A stretch of DNA of 64,000 nucleotides from Microbulbifer marinus (GTDB lineage Bacteria > Pseudomonadota > Gammaproteobacteria > Pseudomonadales > Cellvibrionaceae), in NCBI RefSeq assembly GCF_900107725.1, contig NZ_FNQO01000003.1:496001-560000 (forward strand), read 5' to 3'. Positions 35,948-45,090 of the stretch are shown in pieces. Each line of letters starts with the position of its first letter. Position 1 is the stretch's first letter. A model generated the notes under the pieces. It made no database searches. It had not been told where the DNA came from and was given only the letters and a program-made list of their open reading frames with translations. Position numbers and translations under genes: made by a program.

Positions 35948-37504
35948 ATGCAACACCGCGATCACTCCTCAGAAGATAGCACCGCGATACAGCCCGCCGA
36001 CTTTAGCTTTGGCACTGAAAGTCCGCAACAGCAAGCGTCTGCGGCCTCGGCGACAGCGGCGATCGACAAATCCAGCAACCCGAGACTTCAGGCCATAGTG
36101 ATCGGCGTTTTGCTGCTATTCGGCATCGTCGGTGTTTTCTGGCTATTGCCACAGGTAGTGGAAAAACCTGAACCACGGCTTGCCGCTGCTACCGACAGTG
36201 CGCCGCAACCCCCTGCGGTGGCGGGAGTCCAGGCCTCCCCTTACAGCGACGCCGAGATCGCACAACAGCGCCGCAACGTGCAGAAGGTGCTGCAGGAGAT
36301 CCTGATGCTGAAGGACGAACTGCAGGAACGCAGAATCGAGCTATGGGCCAACGAGGAGTTTTCAGCCGCGCAGGCACTGGCAGAAGAAGCCGACGGCATA
36401 TACCGGCAACGCAAATTTATGCTCGCACTGGAAAAGTACCGCGAGTCTCTCGCCGCATTCCAACAGCTGCGCGACGGCATTCCAGAGCGGATTGAGAGGC
36501 ATATCGCCGAGGGCAATCAAGCCCTGGATAGCGGCGATGCCGAAGATGCCCACAAGGCTTTTGATCTTGTCCTGACGATATCCGAAGAGCACCCACGAGG
36601 AGTGAAAGGCAAGGCGCGCGCAGAGACGTTGCCGGAAGCCTGGGCGCATTTCACCGATGGCAAGGAGGCGTTTGCCAATAACGATCTGAATGCTGCGCGC
36701 GACGCCCTGCAACAGTCGCTGGCCGTAGATCCGGAGACACGCCCCGCCAGTGAACTGCTACCGGAGGTGCTCAGCGCTATCACCGAGCGGGATTACAGCG
36801 AGGCCATGTCCGCCGGTTACGCCGCTATTGCCGAACAGGACTTCAGCGCCGCCAAAAGCGCCTTCGAGCGCGCACAGAAACTCAAACCCAGCGCAGAGGA
36901 CCCGGGTATCGGCCTGCGTCAGGCTCGCAACGGCGCCGAGCAAATTCGCATCGATCGGCTGTTCAGCCGCGCCCGTCAGCAGGAACAGTCCGAAGACTGG
37001 CATGGTGCCGTGGAGAGCTACACTGCACTGCTCAAGCAAGATGGCAGCCTGGTGACAGCGATTACCGGCAAGGCGCGTGCAGAAGCCAGGGCGCAGCTGG
37101 ACGATCAGTTGCAAGACCTGCTCAAGGATCCGCTGACACTGGGCAGTAGTAAGCGCAACCAGTTCGCGCGCCAGGTTCTCGCCGACGCGCGACAACTCAA
37201 CGAAGATACCCCGCGGCTGCAGCGGCAAATTGAAGACCTGGAGAATGCACTCACCAAAGCGCTGATCCCGCTGCCGGTGGTGTTCAGATCGGATCGCAGT
37301 ACCAGCGTCACGATTTATCACGTCGGCCGGCTGGGCAACTTCGATCAGAGGGAAATCACGCTGAAACCCGGCCGCTACACCGCGGTGGGTACACGCGAGG
37401 GATATCGCGATGTACGGCGTGAATTCACCGTCGCCCCCGGAGAGGAAACACCCACGGTAGTCATTCAGTGCGGTGAAAAAATAATCGGCGCCAATAATGG
37501 CTGA
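35948..37504 (+). CDS. Membrane-anchored TPR protein with PEGA-like C-terminus
   Basis: Encodes 518 residues from the ATG at 35948. One transmembrane segment at about 42-62 (AIVIGVLLLFGIVGVFWLLP) places the rest in the periplasm. Residues about 90-440 are TPR-like helical repeats: FMLALEKYRESLAAFQQLRDG, AHFTDGKEAFANNDLNAARD, AAIAEQDFSAAKSAFERAQ and DWHGAVESYTALLKQ. The end, LKPGRYTAVGTREGYRDVRR, is a PEGA-like beta module resembling the repeats of the next protein. Likely a scaffold. Part of the cluster. Confidence 0.78.
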   Translation: MQHRDHSSEDSTAIQPADFSFGTESPQQQASAASATAAIDKSSNPRLQAIVIGVLLLFGIVGVFWLLPQVVEKPEPRLAAATDSAPQPPAVAGVQASPYSDAEIAQQRRNVQKVLQEILMLKDELQERRIELWANEEFSAAQALAEEADGIYRQRKFMLALEKYRESLAAFQQLRDGIPERIERHIAEGNQALDSGDAEDAHKAFDLVLTISEEHPRGVKGKARAETLPEAWAHFTDGKEAFANNDLNAARDALQQSLAVDPETRPASELLPEVLSAITERDYSEAMSAGYAAIAEQDFSAAKSAFERAQKLKPSAEDPGIGLRQARNGAEQIRIDRLFSRARQQEQSEDWHGAVESYTALLKQDGSLVTAITGKARAEARAQLDDQLQDLLKDPLTLGSSKRNQFARQVLADARQLNEDTPRLQRQIEDLENALTKALIPLPVVFRSDRSTSVTIYHVGRLGNFDQREITLKPGRYTAVGTREGYRDVRREFTVAPGEETPTVVIQCGEKIIGANNG

Positions 37505-37788
37505 ATCTCCGAACCCTCAAAACGCGTACCGATCAAAGACTGTACGGTTTATCGCATAGGCACGAAAGCTGGACGCAAACGCCAAACCGGTAAGCGCGAA
37601 AAGATGATCGACGTGCCAAACGGCTCGCCAAAACCCATGCGGATCGCGCCAGCGAGCTAAGCTGTAATGCACAGTGGAAGGCTTGCCGGTACGCACCGGC
37701 GACGGCGGGTCTCTGCGAGAAGCGCCACGACAACGGCGCCACTGCAATTGCGATAAATCGATAATTACGCAGTAACAGGAAATCATAA

Positions 37789-39879
37789 ATGACAGCGAAG
37801 GAAGCGGTACCCGTTCGCGACGATGGTCGGGCGGAAGATGACTTCTCAATTATCGAGCCCGTTGGCTTCACACCGGTTCAGGTAGAATCCGGCGGCAGAA
37901 AGCTGTTGTTGTCGCCCCGCGCACTCATCATCGCCGTCTGCCTGCTGCTGGGTATGCTCGCTCTGGTATACCTGCTGGTGGCACGCTCACTGATTTTCGA
38001 AACCCAGCCCGCCGACGCCGATGTCAGCGTCAGTGGACTCGCCCTGCCCCTGGGCGACGGGCATCTGGTCCTGCCCGGTCATTACAGCTATACCATCAGC
38101 GCATCCGGCTACCTGCCGAAGAGTGGTGAGGTTGAAGTAAGCAGCGATGGTCACAGCCGCCATGTCGTCGCGCTGGAAAAGCTGCCCGGCCATTTGCAGG
38201 TGATCAGTGACCCGCCGGTGCCGGTACGTATTCTCGTCGATGGCAATGAAGTGGCGAGTGAAAATGGGCTGGCGAAAAATATTCCGGCCGGCACAAAACG
38301 CATTACCGTGGTCACCGACCGCTACCTGCCCTATACGAGAGAAATTGATATCGAGGGGCTGGACAATACCCAGCGCCTGCAGGCCAAGCTGCGCCCCGCC
38401 TGGGCCAATGTACGCATCAGCAGCAATCCGCCCGGCGCAACCGTTACGGTCGAGGGCGAGGTACTCGGCACCACACCGTTGAATGCCGAGCTGATCCAGG
38501 GCGATCGACGCGTCACTCTTTCGCTTCCCGAACACAAGACCGTGGAAATCCCCGTGGCGGTGACTGCCGGCGTGGACCAGACACTGACTCCGGTCGATCT
38601 CAGTGCCGCCGACGGGCTACTGCATATCGTCAGTACGCCAGAAGGCGCCAGTGTCACGGTCGATGGTGAATTCCGCGGGCATACACCGCTGGAACTGGAA
38701 CTGTCCTCCGGAACTGAGCATCAACTCCGCTTTTTCAAGGACGGTTACGCATCGGTGGAGCGTACCATCGGCGTCGACGCCGGCGTCGAGCGGGATCTGA
38801 ACATCGACCTAAATGCCGTTTATGGCCGCGTACGCATTACCAGCAGTCCGGCTAACGCCCAGGTATACATCGACGGCAGGCTGGCGGGCACAACCGGCGA
38901 GACTTTCAATCTGCCGGCGCGCAGCCACAACATCCTCGTACGCAAAAGCGGCTACGAGGATTATGAAACCAGTGTGGTGCCCAGCTCCAAACTGAAACAA
39001 ACCATTCGCGCGGTACTGCTCACCGCCGAAGAGGCGCGCTGGAGCAATATTCCCGCGGAGATCACAAATCCCGCCGGCGGCACCATGAAGCTGATGCGTC
39101 CCAATGCTCGCTTCACGATGGGATCTTCGCGACGCGAACAGGGGCGCCGCGCCAACGAAGTACTGCGACAGATCGCGCTGGACCGGCCCTTTTATCTCGG
39201 CACCACCGAGGTGACCAATCGCGAATACCGCCGCTACCAGCGGATGCACAGCTCGAGTCATGTCAATGGCGTCAGCCTCGACAACGACGACCTTCCGGTC
39301 GTGAACGTCAGCTGGAACGACGCCGCCAGGTACTGCAACTGGCTGAGCGAACGCGACGACCTAAAACCGGTTTACCTGATCGAACGCGGCGAGATTGTCG
39401 GCTTCGATGCCGGCGCCAACGGCTACCGCCTGCCCACGGAAGCGGAATGGGCCTGGGCGGCCCGGTACGAACGCGGTGCCATGCGCAAATTCCCCTGGGG
39501 CAATGATCTGCCAGTCCGGAAGAATTCCGGCAACTACGCCGATAACAATGCGGCGCGACTGGTACCGGCCGTGTTGCGAACCTACAGCGACCGCTACGCG
39601 GCCACCGCACCCGTAGCCAGCTACAGCGCCAACAGCCTGGGAATTTACGATCTCGGCGGCAACGTATCGGAGTGGATTCACGACCTTTACACCATCGGCA
39701 CCGGGTTATCGATGCGACGCGAGGAAAACCCGGTCGGCCCGCAGAACGGCGACTATCACGTAATCCGCGGTTCCAGCTGGCGCCATGCAGGGCTGACCGA
39801 ATTGCGCCTGTCCTATCGCGACTATGGCGCCGAGCCCCGCAATGATGTCGGTTTCCGTGTCGCGCGCTGGGTGAACTAG
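37789..39879 (+). CDS. Membrane protein with five PEGA-like repeats and an FGE/SUMF1-like domain
   Basis: Encodes 696 residues, with AGGAAA before the ATG. A cytoplasmic N-terminus of about 44 residues, one membrane helix at 45-66, then about five PEGA-like modules (starting near 68, 135, 206, 277 and 346; examples SSNPPGATVTVEGEVLGTTP, STPEGASVTVDGEFRGHTP, SSPANAQVYIDGRLAGTT). Residues 430-696 form a formylglycine-generating-enzyme/C-type-lectin-like domain (FYLGTTEVTNREYRRYQ; YRLPTEAEWAWAARYE; GNVSEWIHDLY; VIRGSSWRHAG). The only cysteines are Cys51 in the membrane helix and Cys517, so the copper-binding pair of true FGE is absent and a binding or structural role is more likely. Confidence 0.85.
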   Translation: MTAKEAVPVRDDGRAEDDFSIIEPVGFTPVQVESGGRKLLLSPRALIIAVCLLLGMLALVYLLVARSLIFETQPADADVSVSGLALPLGDGHLVLPGHYSYTISASGYLPKSGEVEVSSDGHSRHVVALEKLPGHLQVISDPPVPVRILVDGNEVASENGLAKNIPAGTKRITVVTDRYLPYTREIDIEGLDNTQRLQAKLRPAWANVRISSNPPGATVTVEGEVLGTTPLNAELIQGDRRVTLSLPEHKTVEIPVAVTAGVDQTLTPVDLSAADGLLHIVSTPEGASVTVDGEFRGHTPLELELSSGTEHQLRFFKDGYASVERTIGVDAGVERDLNIDLNAVYGRVRITSSPANAQVYIDGRLAGTTGETFNLPARSHNILVRKSGYEDYETSVVPSSKLKQTIRAVLLTAEEARWSNIPAEITNPAGGTMKLMRPNARFTMGSSRREQGRRANEVLRQIALDRPFYLGTTEVTNREYRRYQRMHSSSHVNGVSLDNDDLPVVNVSWNDAARYCNWLSERDDLKPVYLIERGEIVGFDAGANGYRLPTEAEWAWAARYERGAMRKFPWGNDLPVRKNSGNYADNNAARLVPAVLRTYSDRYAATAPVASYSANSLGIYDLGGNVSEWIHDLYTIGTGLSMRREENPVGPQNGDYHVIRGSSWRHAGLTELRLSYRDYGAEPRNDVGFRVARWVN

Positions 39880-39889
39880 GAGAACAGAT

Positions 39890-40096
39890 ATGAAATGGCA
39901 TGCAATAGTGCTTGGTTTCTTGTTTGTAGCCCTTCCACTTTCCGCACAGGAAGAGACTGCGCAACAGGAAGAAGAGTCCGTAAAGGTGGCACAAGCCAAG
40001 CCCGACAAAGACAGCGAAAAATCCGGCGCCGATGACTACAAAGCCTCCGAGGAAATATCCGAGGACCTGTCGGTGTCCTACCCCGTCGATATTTAG
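39890..40096 (+). CDS. Small secreted acidic peptide of the cluster
   Basis: Encodes 68 residues; TAGGAGA overlaps the end of the previous gene. Residues 1-19 are a signal peptide (KWHAIVLGFLFVALPLSA). The mature part is highly charged (QQEEESVKVAQAKPDKDSEK) and ends in SEEISEDLSVSYPVDI. It lies 10 bases after the PEGA/FGE gene and 26 before the proton-channel gene, so it is co-expressed with them. No family recognised. Confidence 0.68.
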   Translation: MKWHAIVLGFLFVALPLSAQEETAQQEEESVKVAQAKPDKDSEKSGADDYKASEEISEDLSVSYPVDI

Positions 40097-40122
40097 CGAG
40101 CGAACGCAGGCAGAGCAGAACC

Positions 40123-40917
40123 ATGAAATTCAAATCCTCCGATTTTATATTCCAGCTGTTCGCACTACTCGGTGCGATCATTCTGGTCCACGCCATCTAC
40201 GTCGCCATTATCCGGCCCAATGCGGATGCTCTCATTGAAGAGCAGCTGGCCCGTGAGGCCGCCGGGGAAACCTACGTCCAACAGCGATCGCTCTATATCG
40301 TTATGCGCGATTATGAGCAGGAGGCCTGCTTCGTGCTGATGCTGTGGGCCATGGCAATCATGGGGCTGAAAGCACGTCGCAGCATGCGCGAACGTCAATT
40401 GCTGGACAAGGCTCTGCTGAACGTAAGCGAAGGAACTCCCATTCTTCCGGAAGATGCACGCGACCTATCCAGGCCTATTCAGGCACTGCCGGAGGAAGAG
40501 CGAAATTTCCTGCTGCCCCGCGCACTGCTGACCGCCCTGCAACGGTTTGGCTCGACGAAAAATGTCGCTGCCGTGTCCAACTCCGTCAAGGAAGTATGCG
40601 ATACGGAAGGGGACCGGCTGGATTCGGAGCTGGCCATGGTGCGCTACATCACCTGGGCCATACCGTCGATCGGTTTTATCGGCACCGTGCGCGGCATCGG
40701 CGAGGCACTGTCCCAGGCACATCGCGCGGTGGAAGGCGATATTGCCGGCGTCACCGTGAGTCTGGGTGTGGCCTTCAACTCCACGTTTATCGCGCTGGTG
40801 ATCAGTATCGTCATCATGTTCTTCACCCACCAACTGCAATTGATGCAGGAGCGACTGGTGCTGGACACACAGAATTACTGCGACAGCAATCTGCTGCGAT
40901 TCCTGAAAGTCAGTTAG
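40123..40917 (+). CDS. MotA/TolQ/ExbB-type proton channel protein
   Basis: Encodes 264 residues. Membrane segments lie at about 9-30, 67-84, 174-190 and 212-234. The signature of the family is AIPSIGFIGTVRGIGEALSQ (171-200 region), followed by GVTVSLGVAFNSTFIALVIS; the cytoplasmic loop lies between segments two and three. Known relatives form a pentameric channel around a dimer of a partner (ExbD, TolR or MotB) and convert ion flow into mechanical work. No such partner gene is in the cluster; see the two vWA proteins. It has one more membrane helix at the N-terminus than classical ExbB. Confidence 0.88.
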   Translation: MKFKSSDFIFQLFALLGAIILVHAIYVAIIRPNADALIEEQLAREAAGETYVQQRSLYIVMRDYEQEACFVLMLWAMAIMGLKARRSMRERQLLDKALLNVSEGTPILPEDARDLSRPIQALPEEERNFLLPRALLTALQRFGSTKNVAAVSNSVKEVCDTEGDRLDSELAMVRYITWAIPSIGFIGTVRGIGEALSQAHRAVEGDIAGVTVSLGVAFNSTFIALVISIVIMFFTHQLQLMQERLVLDTQNYCDSNLLRFLKVS

Positions 40918-41004
40918 CGATAGAAGTCTGCAGGTAGAGGCAGCGCCCTCTCCTGCAGACGTGATTCAGCGGATGCGATAATTTGCACAGAGAGGAATAA
41001 CCGC

Positions 41005-42309
41005 ATGGGACAAGGAGTCCTGGAAATCAACGATAGCGGCCTGCGCGTTTTTGTCGGCACTGACGAGGTGCTGGAGAGCCCCGGGGTGGCCGTCATCGAG
41101 CACCAACAGATACTGCTCGGCACGGCGGCACTGATGCGGGCACGCAGCCACCCGACGCAGGTAAACAATCAGTTCTGGCGCCGCCTGAGCCTCGAGTCTC
41201 TGAAATCCGAGAACAATCGCTGCCGTCACCATGCGGATCTGGCTTACTGCCACCTGCATGAGGTTTCCGAGCACTGCGACCTGCCTGACGAGGTGATGTT
41301 GGCGGTACCGGGCAATTTCACCCACGAACAGCTGGCACTGCTGCTTGGCATTATCAAGGAGAGTCCGATCAACGCCGTTGGGCTGGTCGACGCCGCCACT
41401 GCATGTATCGGCAACCTGGCGCCACGCGGTGCTCACCAGCACGTCGAATTACAGCTGCATCAGACTCTGGTCAGCCGCGTATCCGTCCACGAGCAGGCGG
41501 TGCTGGATGCTGCGGAAACTGTTACCGATGCCGGCCTGCTGAATTTTCAGGATGCCTGGGCGCGTGTGTTTACTGACGCCTTCATCATGCAATGCCGTTT
41601 CGATCCACTGCATTCCGCGGAAGCCGAGCAGCAGCTCTATGATCTGATGCCGCAGTGGGTGAGCCGCGCGATGCGCCAGGGCGAGGTCATGGCGGAACTC
41701 GATGATCGCACGGCCAAGGTCAGCCTGCGACAACTGCAGGATGCCAGTATGCCGATACTGTCGCGGGTCCGCGCGATGATCGAAAACCTGGCCGAACCCA
41801 ACGGAATTGTCTTTGTCTCCCATCGCTGGGCAGAAATCCCCGGTGGCGCGCAGCTGGCCGAACGCATCCATCTGCTGCCGCACAACTGTATCGCTCAGGC
41901 GGTCGCCAAGCGCTGGCAGGAGATACACAGCGAAACCGAAGCGTTGCGGATGGTGAATGCGCTCAGCGCCGCGCCGGCCAACGAGGTCGCCGTACAGGTT
42001 AATAGCGCCGCCGAAGCGGCCGCGACGCATCTGCTGTTCGGCCATCGCGCCCTCGCGGCGCAACAACCGCTGTTCGTGTTTTGGCAGGAAGGCAAGTTCA
42101 GTATCACCCCGACGCCGCCCGATCACCCCGCCGCTACCGTCACCAGCCACGCGGGCAAGCTGGCCTTGAGGGTGGATGCCGGTACCCGGCTGATGCTGAA
42201 CGGTCAGGAAATTGCCGCACCGGTCAACCTCAGCGCCGGGGACAGAATTGGAGTTGCGGACTTCGAAGAAGTCATCACCGCAATCAGTGTGGAGCGATAT
42301 GGCGCGTAA
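41005..42309 (+). CDS. Actin/Hsp70-fold (ASKHA) protein with FHA-like C-terminal domain
   Basis: Encodes 434 residues with no membrane segment. The N-terminal part reads like a degenerate sugar-kinase/Hsp70/actin fold: LEINDSGLRVFVGTDEV, then VMLAVPGNFTHEQLALLLGI and INAVGLVDAATACIGNL, equivalent to the Hsp70 stretch VPAYF...NEPTAAALAYG. IVFVSHRWAEIPGGAQLAERI resembles the adenosine motif region. The last 70 residues resemble a forkhead-associated fold (LRVDAGTRLMLNGQEI; NLSAGDRIGVADFEEV) without a clear Gly-Arg phosphopeptide site. It may be the cytoplasmic ATP-sensing part of the machine. It overlaps the next gene by 11 bases. Confidence 0.65.
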   Translation: MGQGVLEINDSGLRVFVGTDEVLESPGVAVIEHQQILLGTAALMRARSHPTQVNNQFWRRLSLESLKSENNRCRHHADLAYCHLHEVSEHCDLPDEVMLAVPGNFTHEQLALLLGIIKESPINAVGLVDAATACIGNLAPRGAHQHVELQLHQTLVSRVSVHEQAVLDAAETVTDAGLLNFQDAWARVFTDAFIMQCRFDPLHSAEAEQQLYDLMPQWVSRAMRQGEVMAELDDRTAKVSLRQLQDASMPILSRVRAMIENLAEPNGIVFVSHRWAEIPGGAQLAERIHLLPHNCIAQAVAKRWQEIHSETEALRMVNALSAAPANEVAVQVNSAAEAAATHLLFGHRALAAQQPLFVFWQEGKFSITPTPPDHPAATVTSHAGKLALRVDAGTRLMLNGQEIAAPVNLSAGDRIGVADFEEVITAISVERYGA

Positions 42310-43381
42310 GAAACGTCGGTTTTCCACTTTCAGCCTGTCGTTCCTCGACATCATGTCCTGTGGCTTTGGTGCCGTGGCGCTGATCTTCCTGATTATCAAA
42401 CACGGCTCCGATCACGAAATAGAGGTAGAGACACAGGATCTGGCGGCGGAGGTCAACCTGCTCCAGGAAGAGGTGGAGTTCGGCCGTGAGCACCTGGTAT
42501 TGGCGCGTAATACCCTCGACGTCACCAGCGACGAATTGGCGGAAGCGCAGGGGCTGGCGCGCCGCATCCTCGAGCAGATAGATGCGGTAAAGGGCAATAT
42601 CGCCGAGATTGACAGCACCGATGAAGAAGAGGATATCAAGCGCCTGCAGGATAAGCTGAAGAAGCTCGAACAGGCGAAGAAGAACCTCGAAGAGGAGAAC
42701 AAGAAACTCGGCAACAATGTGCGTAAATATGTCGGCGATGGTGACCGTCAGTATCTGACCGGCCTGCGCCTTGGCGGCGATCGCATACTGATACTGCTCG
42801 ATTCGTCCGCCAGCATGCTCGGCGACGAGCTGATCAAGGTCATCCGCACCCGCAACATGTCGTCACGGGTCAAGCGTGAAACAGATAAATGGCGCCGCGC
42901 AGTCAGTACCGTGTCATGGCTGACGGCTCAATTCCCCCAGGACAGCCAATATCAGATCTATACCTTCAACACCAGTTTTCGCGCGGCGATTCCCGGGACG
43001 GAAGATCGCTGGCTCAATGTTGACGACCGCGACCAACTGGATCAGGCGATAAAGGAGCTGGATAAAGTCGTGCCGGAAAATGGCACCAGCCTGGAAAGGG
43101 TATTCAATGCGATCAACGGCATGTCGCCACTGCCGGACAACATCATCCTGATTACCGATGGCCTGCCGACACAGGGCATGAAGAAACCGCGCGGCACCAC
43201 TATTTCCGGCAGGGACAGGCGAAACCTGTTCAAGCGCGCAGTCAAGGTGCTGCCCAAGGACGTTCCGGTCAACGTGATCCTGGCCCCTATGGAGGGCGAC
43301 CCCTTCGCCGCGAGTGAATTCTGGAAACTCGCGATGGAGACGCAGGGCTCCTTCCTGGCACCATCGAGGGACTGGCCATGA
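42299..43381 (+). CDS. Membrane-anchored vWA protein 1 of the cluster
   Basis: Encodes 360 residues from the ATG at 42299, with GGAG upstream. A basic tail is followed by a single membrane helix that opens with FSLSFLDIMSCGFGA (Asp17) and continues ALIFLIIKH. Residues about 40-140 form a coiled coil rich in Glu/Lys. The von Willebrand A domain (about 160-360) has the MIDAS motif DSSAS (168-172) in ILILLDSSASMLGDEL, plus NGTSLERVFNAI and IILITDGLPTQGMK. The short helix with its Asp resembles the ExbD/TolR helix. It probably partners the proton channel. Its stop overlaps the next start (ATGA). Confidence 0.85.
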   Translation: MARKKRRFSTFSLSFLDIMSCGFGAVALIFLIIKHGSDHEIEVETQDLAAEVNLLQEEVEFGREHLVLARNTLDVTSDELAEAQGLARRILEQIDAVKGNIAEIDSTDEEEDIKRLQDKLKKLEQAKKNLEEENKKLGNNVRKYVGDGDRQYLTGLRLGGDRILILLDSSASMLGDELIKVIRTRNMSSRVKRETDKWRRAVSTVSWLTAQFPQDSQYQIYTFNTSFRAAIPGTEDRWLNVDDRDQLDQAIKELDKVVPENGTSLERVFNAINGMSPLPDNIILITDGLPTQGMKKPRGTTISGRDRRNLFKRAVKVLPKDVPVNVILAPMEGDPFAASEFWKLAMETQGSFLAPSRDWP

Positions 43382-44382
43382 GACGCAATCGTAACAAACG
43401 GGCTCAGGAAGAGTTCAGCATCTCGTTTCTCGACGTCATCTGCTGTGGGTTCGGTGCGATCGTCTTGCTGTTGATGATCGCCAAGACTGCAGAGCCGATC
43501 ATTCTGGAAGAGTCCGAAGTGGATCTGGACGGGCAGGTAAGAGAACTGCAACACCAGCTGGCGGAAATTCGCGGCGAAACCAGTGTGTTGAACCGGGATC
43601 TCAATGCTAAGCGCGAACAGCTGGATATAGAGCGCGAGCGCATCGCCAATCTGCGCGGTGAACTCGACACGCTGCAGGCGCTGTTTGCGAGCAAAACCGA
43701 GGGGCAGAGCGAAGACGGTAAGCTCAAGGGCGAATTGACCGTGGCCCTGCAGAGCATGACCGATGAAATGCGCCGGCTGCTCGGGGAAAATTACCAGCGT
43801 AAGAATAATGTCATCGGTGGCATCCCCGTAGACAGCGAATACATTCTGTTCATCATCGACACCTCCGGCAGTATGTTCAACTACGGCTGGGACAGAATGA
43901 TGAACGAGATGGTCAACACCCTCGATCTCTATCCCAACGTCAAGGGCATCCAGATAATGAACGATATGGGGGACTACATGTTCTCCAATTACCGCAACAA
44001 ATGGATCCCGGATACCCCCGGCCGCCGCCAGGCAATTCTGGAGCGCCTGCGCTCCTGGAATCCCTTCAGTAACTCCAGCCCGGTGGAAGGGATTCAGAAG
44101 GCTGTGCGCAGCTTCTACGACCCGAACAAGAAAATCAGTATCTACGTACTCGGGGACGAATTTACCGGCAAGTCTATTCGCAATGTCATGCTGGCAGTGG
44201 ACAGAGTAAACGCGCAGCACGGCGAGGCGAAGCGCAACGTGCGTATACATGCGATCGGCTTCCCGATTCAGTTCTCCCGTCCTCCGCATCTGCAGACGAC
44301 TGGATTGAGGTTCGCCGCCCTTATGCGCGAATTGACCTATCGCAACGGCGGTACATTTGTTGGATTGAACGATTTTCGATAA
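43378..44382 (+). CDS. Membrane-anchored vWA protein 2 of the cluster
   Basis: Encodes 334 residues, translationally coupled to protein 1. It has the same plan: a basic tail, the motif EFSISFLDVICCGFGA (Asp19), a membrane helix IVLLLMIAK, a coiled coil at about 45-130 (LQHQLAEIRGETSVLNRDLN) and a vWA domain with MIDAS DTSGS in ILFIIDTSGSMFNYGW, near residue 160. The vWA part is otherwise well diverged from protein 1, so the pair probably forms a heterodimer, or two alternative partners, rather than a recent duplicate. Confidence 0.85.
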   Translation: MRRNRNKRAQEEFSISFLDVICCGFGAIVLLLMIAKTAEPIILEESEVDLDGQVRELQHQLAEIRGETSVLNRDLNAKREQLDIERERIANLRGELDTLQALFASKTEGQSEDGKLKGELTVALQSMTDEMRRLLGENYQRKNNVIGGIPVDSEYILFIIDTSGSMFNYGWDRMMNEMVNTLDLYPNVKGIQIMNDMGDYMFSNYRNKWIPDTPGRRQAILERLRSWNPFSNSSPVEGIQKAVRSFYDPNKKISIYVLGDEFTGKSIRNVMLAVDRVNAQHGEAKRNVRIHAIGFPIQFSRPPHLQTTGLRFAALMRELTYRNGGTFVGLNDFR

Positions 44383-44406
44383 CCGAGAGGAATCGGGGAG
44401 AAAAAC

Positions 44407-45078
44407 ATGGAGTACCCTAGAAACGGAATTTCAGCACTGGCGAAGGCCGGCATGTTGCTTTGCGCGCTCTTGGTAACCGCATGCTCACATACCGTGCGTG
44501 TTGACGGCGATTTTCCGCAACCGGTCGGACAACAGCACCCGCTGACTGTCGGCATATTTCTGAGCGATGACTTCCGTAATTTCACTTATCAAGAAGACAG
44601 TGAGGACCGGGAGGAATGGAATATCGATACGGGTCGGGCGCAAAAAAATCTGTTCGAAACCGTGCTCGGCTCTATGTTTACCGAGACCATTCCCCTGTCC
44701 CACTACCCGCAAGACCTGCCGCAAGATGTCGAGCTGGTGATAGTGCCGGAAATTCGCGAACTGCAATTCACCATGCCGCGTGAAACACGGGTCAATATCT
44801 TTGAGGTGTGGATCAAGTATGACATGCACGCCTACGACCCACAGGGTGGCTCCGTCGCCAGCTGGGTCATTACCGCCTACGGCAAGACTCCGACGGCTTT
44901 TCTGAAGTCCCAGGAAGCGGCCCTTGCCCAAGCGATCAATGTAGCACTACGCGATGCCGGTGCGACCCTGTATACAGGGTTTGCGAGGGTACCCGAACTA
45001 CAGGCACTGCTGGCGAACAAGCAGCGCGCCCTATCCATGAAGGAATCCGGTCCGGCCGAAGCCCAGCCGACGGAATAG
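44407..45078 (+). CDS. Cluster lipoprotein A
   Basis: Encodes 223 residues. The signal peptide ends in the lipobox LLVTAC (Cys26). The mature protein has an alternating beta/helix pattern: LTVGIFLSDDFRNFTYQ, a helix around QKNLFETVLGSMFTETIPLS, VELVIVPEIRELQFTMPRE and NIFEVWIKYDMHAYDPQGG, which is reminiscent of small envelope lipoproteins that assemble with outer-membrane complexes. No named family. It starts 24 bases after the second vWA gene. Confidence 0.7.
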   Translation: MEYPRNGISALAKAGMLLCALLVTACSHTVRVDGDFPQPVGQQHPLTVGIFLSDDFRNFTYQEDSEDREEWNIDTGRAQKNLFETVLGSMFTETIPLSHYPQDLPQDVELVIVPEIRELQFTMPRETRVNIFEVWIKYDMHAYDPQGGSVASWVITAYGKTPTAFLKSQEAALAQAINVALRDAGATLYTGFARVPELQALLANKQRALSMKESGPAEAQPTE

Positions 45079-45090
45079 CAGGAGGTTGTC

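Noticed and set aside
37789-39879. Target protein of a diversity-generating retroelement
   Set aside because: The FGE/C-type-lectin fold is a typical target, but no reverse transcriptase or template repeat is in the window.
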